Source: CAYICL01 sp964361885 (GTDB lineage: Bacteria; Patescibacteriota; Microgenomatia; UBA1400; CG1-02-47-37). Taken from it: a stretch of DNA of 5,281 nucleotides. Shown in pieces: positions 1 through 5,281 of the stretch. The stretch spans positions 1-5,281 of the forward strand of contig CAYICL010000040.1 of NCBI GenBank assembly GCA_964361885.1. The letters run 5' to 3'. Each line of letters opens with the position of its first letter. Position 1 is the stretch's first letter. Both the position numbers and the translations under genes were made by a program. A model generated the notes under the pieces. That model did not search any database. It worked only from the letters and a program-made list of their open reading frames with translations, and had not been told where the DNA came from.

Positions 1-529
1 CAACCGGTGTATCAATCTCATGAGTTTGGTTTAAATCCTTCCAGCCCTGATGATACTGACTAAAAAGACGAAGATGAGGAAAAATCTTTTCTAATCCTGA
101 ATAATAGGTCAGAGCTGCCCAGGGAGTGGGAAAACCCCGGTGGGAAGCCGGATCAATCTTGCCGCTTATTAATTCAACCCGGCAAGTGGCTAAACCCACT
201 TGAGGATTTTGAGCCATAAAATCAACCATTTTAATCAAAGTGTCCGGTTGAATAATCGTATCTGAATTTAAAAGCAGGATATAGCGGCCTTTGGCTTGAC
301 GGAGTCCCAAATTATTCCCACCGGCAAAACCCAAGTTGGTCGAACTTTGAATCAGCTTAACTTGGGGGAAACGATTTTTAGCTACTTGAGGAGTATCATC
401 CTGACTGGCGTTATCAACTAAAATCACCTCCTGCTTGGCTTTAGGCGGCGTGGCTTTAAAGACCGAATCAAGGGCTTGGAGGGTCAGATCCTTAGTTTTA
501 TAGTTAACGATAATAATCGATAAATCCAT
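1..529 (-). CDS. WbbL-like family 2 glycosyltransferase (rhamnosyltransferase-type), 3'-truncated by window edge
   Basis: This gene is too incomplete for its C-terminus to be seen: 176 codons are visible, beginning MDLSIIIVNYKTKDL. It is a GT-A fold, inverting family 2 glycosyltransferase that should transfer a sugar from a nucleotide donor onto a lipid-linked glycan at the cytoplasmic membrane face. Visible motifs are the first beta strand SIIIVNY (residues 4-10), the nucleotide-binding VDNASQDDT (38-46), NLGFAGGNNLG (65-75), and the metal-binding DXD-like segment LLLNSDT (85-91). SHRGFPTPW (129-137) matches the post-catalytic segment typical of WbbL-type rhamnosyltransferases. The C-terminal acceptor half, with the ED motif, lies outside the window. 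The ATG at 529-527 shares one base with the TAA stop of the upstream GT4 gene (TAATG). It is preceded by a strong GGAGG six bases away, so the start is secure. The family is certain, but the sugar specificity cannot be read from the sequence; rhamnose is only suggested by the subfamily. Confidence 0.93.
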   Translation of the reverse strand, partial: MDLSIIIVNYKTKDLTLQALDSVFKATPPKAKQEVILVDNASQDDTPQVAKNRFPQVKLIQSSTNLGFAGGNNLGLRQAKGRYILLLNSDTIIQPDTLIKMVDFMAQNPQVGLATCRVELISGKIDPASHRGFPTPWAALTYYSGLEKIFPHLRLFSQYHQGWKDLNQTHEIDTPV

Positions 530-1725
530 TAAGCGCCTCCCAGGTTTTGGTAGATTTTATCCAAGCGGGCAGAGATAACCTGCCAATTATACTGGCTATA
601 AACAATTTTTCTGGCTTTAATGGCCATTGATTGGGCTAATTTTTTATGAGTTAAAACCGCAATGGTTTTTTGAGCCAGGACTGGCGGAGATTCGGCCACT
701 TGAACCGCTCCCTGTCCGACCTGAATGCCCTCGATCCCTAATTTGGTGGTAACAACAGGAATGCCACTGGCCATGGCTTCCAAAACTTTGTATTTGGTGC
801 CCCGGCCATTTCGGATCGGAGCCAATAAAACACTGGCTTGGCTTAAAACATCGCGGATGTCGACAACATCATCGATCACGGTAACGCCGGGAAGATGGTT
901 GAGTTTAAGAATACTTGGAGTCGGATTGCGACCAACAATAGTTAAGCGGGCTTGAGGTAACCGAGCATGAATTAAAGGCCAGATTTTTTCAGATAAAAAA
1001 ACAGCCGCGTCTTTGTTGGGTAACCATTTAAAATTACCGACAAATAAAACCTGAGGTGAAGAAAAACTGCGTTTCTTTTGAGCCACTGAGGCAAAATGAT
1101 CGACATCGACTCCATTGGCCACCACATCAATCGCAGTTAAGCCTTTAATTTCAGACTGCATGATGCGCTGGTCCGAATCAGACATGGCAGCCAGATGAGT
1201 GGCTTTTCTCCAAAAGTATTTTTCCCAAAGCTTGATTTTAAAGACATCAAAGTAAAGCAAGGGCTTTAAAAAAAATAGCTTGGTGGTTTGAACAAAGTGC
1301 TGATAAACCAAATATTCAATCGTCTGTTCAACCAGAAGAGTCGGAGTGTTGATATGCTGGGGTAAGTTAGGCATAACATAAAAGGTTTCCGCATGAATCA
1401 AATCGTAGTCGGCCGACGACAGTTCAACCTGAATGGTTTGTCTTAATCTTTTAGAGAGATAAATAGAAACTAAAAAAGGGTATGGGGTTAAAGCAGCCAA
1501 TAAAATATTTCTTGGATCCCAAGCTTGGCGCCGTTTAAAAACTTTAACTTTATAGCAATATTTTTCTAATTCTTTAAGGTGTTTTTTCTCAGCGGATGAA
1601 CGGATAAAGCTAAAAAGAGTAATTTGATGCTTTTTTGATAAGTTTTTAATCAGGTTATAGCTTCTAATTTGGCCGCCAGAGTATAAAGGAAACGGTAAGT
1701 ATGGAGTCAGCATCAAGATTTTCAT
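529..1725 (-). CDS. GT-B fold family 4 glycosyltransferase
   Basis: This is a complete 398-residue retaining glycosyltransferase, presumably cytosolic or membrane-peripheral, that adds a sugar from a nucleotide donor to the growing glycan. The N-terminal acceptor domain opens with MKILMLTPYLPFP and the glycine-rich SGGQIRSYNL (residues 16-25). The linker VANGVDVDHF (about 202-211) leads into the donor-binding domain. That domain shows LFVGNFKWLPN (227-237), the strand LTIVGRNP (261-268) and the signature NGRGTKYKVLEAMASGIPVV (306-325). E316 is the conserved second Glu of the EX7E motif. The first Glu position is Arg308, as I recall for some related GT4 subgroups. I chose the ATG at 1725 over a TTG three codons upstream: it gives the canonical MKILML start and forms an ATGA overlap with the stop of the preceding GT39-like gene, which suggests coupled translation. 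No Shine-Dalgarno is visible. It ends TAA at 531-529. The family call is firm; the sugar is unknown. Confidence 0.93.
   Translation of the reverse strand: MKILMLTPYLPFPLYSGGQIRSYNLIKNLSKKHQITLFSFIRSSAEKKHLKELEKYCYKVKVFKRRQAWDPRNILLAALTPYPFLVSIYLSKRLRQTIQVELSSADYDLIHAETFYVMPNLPQHINTPTLLVEQTIEYLVYQHFVQTTKLFFLKPLLYFDVFKIKLWEKYFWRKATHLAAMSDSDQRIMQSEIKGLTAIDVVANGVDVDHFASVAQKKRSFSSPQVLFVGNFKWLPNKDAAVFLSEKIWPLIHARLPQARLTIVGRNPTPSILKLNHLPGVTVIDDVVDIRDVLSQASVLLAPIRNGRGTKYKVLEAMASGIPVVTTKLGIEGIQVGQGAVQVAESPPVLAQKTIAVLTHKKLAQSMAIKARKIVYSQYNWQVISARLDKIYQNLGGA
536..540 (-). promoter_or_regulatory. Shine-Dalgarno GGAGG for the downstream GT2 gene
   Basis: The minus strand reads GGAGG, six bases, then ATG at 529. 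The site lies inside the last codons of the GT4 gene, whose final residues Gly-Gly-Ala it encodes. It fixes the GT2 start. It is the only strong, well-spaced ribosome binding site at any of the four visible gene junctions, so this gene may initiate independently rather than only by coupling. Confidence 0.8.
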
Positions 1726-3155
1726 AACCGGCAAGCTTGAAGATCAATGATGATATACTGATCGGTTTTTTCGACCACGGAACAGTTTTTCTCCAACCAT
1801 TGAGCCACATTATCATAGTTAACCGAAACATAATGAGTAGCGCCTTGTTTGATTTTGGTTTCAATCTCCACTCCGTCAGGCCAACCATGACGATTGGTTT
1901 GATAAAGAAAAGCCGGGTCAGAATTATAAGCGGCAATCACTAAAGCGTCTTTGGGGGTAAGTTTATCAACTGCCTGACCGGCGGCCACAATTTCCGGATG
2001 GTTAATATTAAAAAAGCCTCTGACTTCATACCAGCCAAAAGCAAACGAGATTAAAAACAGCGACAAGGCAATTAAAACGCTAATGGCCCGCTGAAGCGGT
2101 TTTTTATACTTATTAATAATGGCCCAAAAACCAAGACTAACCAGAATTGAGCCAACCGGCATAATCGGCAACTGATAATAATCATGGGTGACATTACCCA
2201 TGGCAAAGATGGTCATGTAAAAAATCACTGACAAAAACCAAACAAAAATCAAGCCGCGGGTTTTATCCAGATATGAATTGAGAATGCCGATAATCAACAA
2301 GACGAAACCGCCGGTGGCAAAGATTAAGCGGTTTAAACGATCATAAATCAGCCAGCGAAAAAAGGCGCCGGTGAAACGGATATTAGTCTGGTTGAACAGC
2401 CAATTAGTATCAAAATTTGCCTCGGGATGAAGCTGATAGTGATAGCGCCAAAGCAAGAACGGAATCAAGGAAGACAGGGCAATAAAATAAGTTTGAGATT
2501 TAAGAAAAATCTTTTTCCCTTGTGTTACCAGGGCCCAATATAAAAAAGGCAGAAGCATAAAGACAGCATAAGGTTTAACCAGCATCGCCAAAGAAAAGGT
2601 TAAAGACAAAAAGATAGCAGACAACCATTTGGGTGATTTCAGCCAAACCAAAAACAAATAAAAACTCATAATTGAAAGGCTGATAAAAGCAGGATCAGGC
2701 ATGATTACCCGGCCATAATAAACATTGTAAGGGTTAAAGGCATAAAAAAGACCGGTGATAAGGGCGGTTTTAAATCCAAATAAGTCAAAAGTCAGCCAGC
2801 AGAGGAAAACGGCCCCAAGACTGGCAAAAAACACACTGACTAAACGGGCATAGATTTCATGGACACCGAACTGTTGATACAAAAGAGCAACGATAGCATT
2901 ATACAAAGGGAATTCATTGATAAATAGACGCTGGGGATTAGGCAGTTGTTTGGGATTTAAGGCCAGCAGGCTGTCGGATTGAGGATAAAGTAAATTAAAC
3001 CTTCCCTTGATAAAATTTCGAGCCACAGCCGCAGTATCGGCTTGACGCCAAGAATGCCAGTCGGCAACAGGATTATTGATCCGGTAAAGCCGAGGTAAGG
3101 CGGCGATTATAAAAATCAGCAGGGAAATAATAATCTTAGGAAGATTTCTTCTCAT
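1722..3155 (-). CDS. GT-C fold membrane glycosyltransferase, family 39/ArnT-PMT-like
   Basis: This 477-residue polytopic membrane protein resembles dolichyl-phosphate-mannose-protein mannosyltransferases and ArnT. The family moves a sugar from a polyprenyl-phosphate donor to an acceptor on the outer face of the membrane. After a first membrane segment (about 7-24), the first external loop holds DWHSWRQADTAAVARNF (32-48), with candidate catalytic or metal-binding acids D32 and D40. NEFPLYN (80-86) and YGRVIMPDP (147-155) follow, both typical of this family. Roughly ten further hydrophobic segments run to about residue 375 and include HDYYQLPIMP (324-333). A soluble tail of about 100 residues (378-477) follows and is probably extracytoplasmic. 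The ATG at 3155 is forced: a TAG lies in frame four codons upstream, and the next Met is residue 152. The gene overlaps the ligase gene by 20 nt and ends TGA inside the ATGA start of the GT4 gene. There is no clear Shine-Dalgarno. Donor and acceptor (lipid-linked glycan or protein) are undetermined. Confidence 0.88.
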   Translation of the reverse strand: MRRNLPKIIISLLIFIIAALPRLYRINNPVADWHSWRQADTAAVARNFIKGRFNLLYPQSDSLLALNPKQLPNPQRLFINEFPLYNAIVALLYQQFGVHEIYARLVSVFFASLGAVFLCWLTFDLFGFKTALITGLFYAFNPYNVYYGRVIMPDPAFISLSIMSFYLFLVWLKSPKWLSAIFLSLTFSLAMLVKPYAVFMLLPFLYWALVTQGKKIFLKSQTYFIALSSLIPFLLWRYHYQLHPEANFDTNWLFNQTNIRFTGAFFRWLIYDRLNRLIFATGGFVLLIIGILNSYLDKTRGLIFVWFLSVIFYMTIFAMGNVTHDYYQLPIMPVGSILVSLGFWAIINKYKKPLQRAISVLIALSLFLISFAFGWYEVRGFFNINHPEIVAAGQAVDKLTPKDALVIAAYNSDPAFLYQTNRHGWPDGVEIETKIKQGATHYVSVNYDNVAQWLEKNCSVVEKTDQYIIIDLQACRL

Positions 3156-4734
3156 GTTTTTTATCTAAAATAGCTAAAGCCAAAATCAAGCCAATAATTG
3201 ACCAGTAGGTATAAGCAATTTTGGAAGCCTCAAAGACATCAATATAAACAGCGTTGGCCAGTAAGCCTAAAGTCATCGCAATGCCAGAACCAAATAAAGC
3301 ATAATGCAAAGGATTGGCGGTTCGCTTAAAAGCCTGCCATAAAATCTTAATAATCGTAGCAATAATCAGCATAAAACTAATAAACCCAAGCAGCCCGGTC
3401 TCACCCAAAAGCCTTAAAAAATCATTGTCAGTTGATTCGGCAACGGTAAACTCCCAAACTTTTGATTTAACCAGGGTCGAGTAGCCGGTACCCAGAAGCG
3501 GATTGGTTTTGAAAGCTTTGATAGCATTAGGCCAGAGCGTATCCAGCCTAATCCCGGCAGATAAGCCATACTTTAGGGCATTTTCAGAATAATTAACATT
3601 GAAGGTTTCACCGGAAATAGTGGCTAAATAAGCCTGAAGCTTTTCGTAAGTATCATCATAGACATCGGCGGGTTTTAGGGGCGAGGGAAATTTGGTTGAA
3701 GGCGGCATATCGGTTTGAGTGGCAACAATATTTAACTGTTGTTCCGGAGTTAAGTTAGGATGTAAAGGCATGCCATCTTTAGGAGGGGAGCGGAAAGGTT
3801 TCATGATTATGGCTTTAACACCTTCTAACTTTAAGATGTGGGAAAATCTTTCGGAAAGATCGCCAAAGGAAACCATAATCAGAGTGCTAAGAGTGACTAC
3901 TAAAAACCAGCGGCTGATTACCCAAAAAAACTTTTTTTTGTAAAGTAAAAGCATAAAAGCGATGGACAAGCCGAAAATATAAGCAATCCAGGAGGTACGG
4001 GAAGCAGACAAAATTAATAACCAATATTCAAATAAAGCTAAAACGAACGCCAGCAGCCGAATCAGTTTATTAGAATATAAAAAACCGATCAGAATAAGAG
4101 GAATTAAAGTCAGCATGATATAAGCCGCCAAATCAAAATGGCCGCCAAAAGTAGATAAAACCCGGGCGTGTTCGGTTAGATAAAGAGCAATGCCCTTGGA
4201 GAATTCCCGATTCATAGTGGAATAGGCCGGCCAGTAAAGATATTTTTGGCCAAAACCATAAATACAAACTCCGAAAATGGCGGTCATGAGTAAAAATATA
4301 AAATTAATAATTTGCCGGGATGTTTTCAAAGCAAAAAAGAAGATAAAAAAGAGGGAAAAATATTCGATACGCCTAAACCAATGAAGATAGAGCTTGGCGA
4401 TTTGAATAAATTCAGGGTGAATAGTTTTAGTAATAAAGATGGCTGAAAGAGTGGAAATAAAGCCGATAATAAGATAAATAATCATCGGTTTTAATAAAGG
4501 GCTTTGATTGAGTTTGATTTTTTTTCTTAAAACTTGAGTTAAAAAGAAAAAGTTGGCAGCCAGAATTAAAAAATCCTCGAGTCTGACTCTGACGTTATAG
4601 CCGGGCAAAATATCAAATAAAGGCCATTTAGGATACAAAGGAATAAAGACTAATAAAAAGCCGGCAATGACAGTTAATAAATTTTGATCAAGCCAGCTTA
4701 AAAGCGGCTTGATAGATTTGCTTTTTTGTTGCAT
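3136..4734 (-). CDS. O-antigen ligase/polymerase family membrane protein (Wzy_C type)
   Basis: This 532-residue protein has about twelve hydrophobic segments. It belongs to the WaaL/Wzy superfamily, which joins or polymerises lipid-linked glycans at the outer membrane face of the cytoplasmic membrane. Family features visible are GGHFDLAAYIML (197-208), the SASRTSW segment with Arg246 (243-249), a long external loop (about 290-415), NPLLGTGYSTL (411-421) and TDNDFLRLLGETGLLGF (435-451). The last is the counterpart of the HN-x-fL-x-E-x-G signature, with Asp instead of His. The loop contains a proline-rich stretch (312-358). The ATG at 4734 is the only sensible start: a TGA sits in frame two codons upstream, and there is no in-frame ATG, GTG or TTG in the next 25 codons. 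This gives a 47-nt overlap with the upstream GT2 gene and 20 nt with the downstream gene. No good Shine-Dalgarno is present. Ligase and polymerase cannot be told apart from sequence alone. Confidence 0.88.
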   Translation of the reverse strand: MQQKSKSIKPLLSWLDQNLLTVIAGFLLVFIPLYPKWPLFDILPGYNVRVRLEDFLILAANFFFLTQVLRKKIKLNQSPLLKPMIIYLIIGFISTLSAIFITKTIHPEFIQIAKLYLHWFRRIEYFSLFFIFFFALKTSRQIINFIFLLMTAIFGVCIYGFGQKYLYWPAYSTMNREFSKGIALYLTEHARVLSTFGGHFDLAAYIMLTLIPLILIGFLYSNKLIRLLAFVLALFEYWLLILSASRTSWIAYIFGLSIAFMLLLYKKKFFWVISRWFLVVTLSTLIMVSFGDLSERFSHILKLEGVKAIIMKPFRSPPKDGMPLHPNLTPEQQLNIVATQTDMPPSTKFPSPLKPADVYDDTYEKLQAYLATISGETFNVNYSENALKYGLSAGIRLDTLWPNAIKAFKTNPLLGTGYSTLVKSKVWEFTVAESTDNDFLRLLGETGLLGFISFMLIIATIIKILWQAFKRTANPLHYALFGSGIAMTLGLLANAVYIDVFEASKIAYTYWSIIGLILALAILDKKHEKKSS

Positions 4735-5281
4735 CTTTCAAGATTATGCCAAAAATAATAATCCTTAACCAGGCTCCAATTTTTAAAAGCAGGCGAAGTA
4801 TGGGATACTCCCAACCAGCTTTATGTTTAAGGTAAATATATTTTAAACCTTTATACTCACCTAAAACAGCCCCTTGGCTGGAACCGGAGGCTTGGCCTAA
4901 ATGGGTTAATTGAGGGGTGGAAAAATAATCCAGTCTAATCCCCTGTTTGGCCAGCCGGAGACAAAATTCAACATCTTCAGCATACATAAAAATGTTTTTA
5001 TCTAAACCGCCCAATTGATTATAGAGCTGACGTTTAACCAAAAGAGCGGTGCCGGCTAACCAACCCGGATGCTGATCATGCTTAAAAAAATCAAGTGAGT
5101 TTTGATGGTAGGGTTTAAGCAGATGTTTAATTATAGGTAAGTCATCAATAAACAGCATCCAGGCAGCCAGACGAGACAAACCAGGCAAAAAACCACCTTG
5201 AGGCTGAATTGTAGAATCATGATTTAATAAGCAACAGGAGGCAACTTGAGAATTATTAATCTGCACCTGTTTCATGAGAGT
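4688..5281 (-). CDS. WbbL-like family 2 glycosyltransferase, C-terminal part (5'-truncated by window edge)
   Basis: The reading frame is open to the window edge; codons ACT CTC precede the first visible Met (5275). That Met is therefore probably internal, and numbering here counts from it. The 195 residues are the second half of a GT-A family 2 enzyme. GWLAGTALLVKRQ (71-83) and LGGLDKNIFMYAEDVEFCLR (88-107) are present, the latter containing the ED motif E100-D101 with the likely catalytic base. HLGQASGSS (125-133) and LGEYKGLKYIYLKH (138-151) follow, as in WbbL-type rhamnosyltransferases. A hydrophobic or amphipathic segment (about 157-179) near the end may anchor it to the membrane. The nucleotide-binding and DXD motifs should lie upstream of 5281. 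The visible N-terminus aligns by eye with about residue 97 of the GT2 gene at 1-529, so about 95-100 residues are probably missing. It ends TGA at 4690-4688, inside the ligase gene. The sugar specificity is unknown. Confidence 0.9.
   Translation of the reverse strand, partial: TLMKQVQINNSQVASCCLLNHDSTIQPQGGFLPGLSRLAAWMLFIDDLPIIKHLLKPYHQNSLDFFKHDQHPGWLAGTALLVKRQLYNQLGGLDKNIFMYAEDVEFCLRLAKQGIRLDYFSTPQLTHLGQASGSSQGAVLGEYKGLKYIYLKHKAGWEYPILRLLLKIGAWLRIIIFGIILKDATKKQIYQAAFKLA

Noticed and set aside
725..955. Open reading frame of 76 codons on the plus strand
   Set aside because: It lies antisense within the strongly supported GT4 gene, shows no recognisable domain and is explained by codon shadowing.
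1664..1936. Minus-strand open frame of 90 codons spanning the GT39/GT4 junction
   Set aside because: It is out of frame with two well-supported genes. Its translation has no family resemblance.
1737..1943. Plus-strand open frame of 68 codons
   Set aside because: It is antisense to the GT39-like tail and has no motif or ribosome binding site.
3924..3939. A-run/T-run palindrome considered as a terminator
   Set aside because: It has no GC stem and sits in the middle of an intact gene, so it is not an intrinsic terminator.
3719..3943. Plus-strand open frame of 74 codons
   Set aside because: It is antisense to the ligase external loop, where low stop density is expected by chance, and has no recognisable product.
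1..5281. Possible recoding of TGA as glycine (Gracilibacteria/Absconditabacteria code)
   Set aside because: TGA ends the GT39-like gene at the start of GT4 and ends the upstream GT2 just after its expected C-terminus. No TGA needs to be read through.
4688..5281. The two GT2 fragments considered as halves of one split or rearranged gene
   Set aside because: Each is cut only by the window edge. Their overlapping parts (around residues 97-135 of the first) differ in sequence, so they are two separate paralogous genes.

Overview
The window is a piece of a surface-polysaccharide (exopolysaccharide, O-antigen-like or S-layer glycan) biosynthesis cluster. All five genes lie on the minus strand, so transcription runs from position 5281 towards position 1. 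The neighbours overlap by 47, 20, 4 and 1 nt, so there is no intergenic space and the tract should be one polycistronic unit. No promoter, terminator, RNA gene, mobile element or CRISPR is visible. No stretch lacks a gene.

In transcription order the genes are as follows. (1) 5281-4688 is the C-terminal part of a WbbL-like family 2 glycosyltransferase, cut by the window edge. (2) 4734-3136 is a multi-spanning membrane protein of the O-antigen ligase/polymerase (Wzy_C) type. (3) 3155-1722 is a GT-C fold, family 39-like polyprenyl-phosphate-sugar-dependent glycosyltransferase with a soluble C-terminal tail. (4) 1725-529 is a cytosolic GT-B (family 4) glycosyltransferase. (5) 529-1 is the N-terminal part of a second WbbL-like family 2 glycosyltransferase, cut by the other edge.

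Inferred division of labour: the two GT2 enzymes and the GT4 enzyme add sugars from nucleotide donors to a lipid-linked glycan at the cytoplasmic face. The GT39-like enzyme adds sugars from a lipid-phosphate donor at the outer face. The ligase/polymerase polymerises the exported glycan or transfers it to its acceptor. An initiating polyprenyl-phosphate sugar transferase, a flippase or ABC exporter, and sugar-nucleotide enzymes are not in the window and would be expected nearby.

Organism: the moderately AT-rich DNA, the overlapping glycosyltransferase genes, the scarcity of Shine-Dalgarno sites and the style of the proteins (HSWRQADTA in the GT39-like protein, TDNDFLRLLGETG in the ligase) recall Candidate Phyla Radiation bacteria, particularly Microgenomates. 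This is recognition by eye, not a search result. TGA appears to act as a normal stop in two genes, which argues against the Gracilibacteria/Absconditabacteria code (TGA = Gly). I see no sign of an undescribed system; this is a compact but ordinary glycan cluster.
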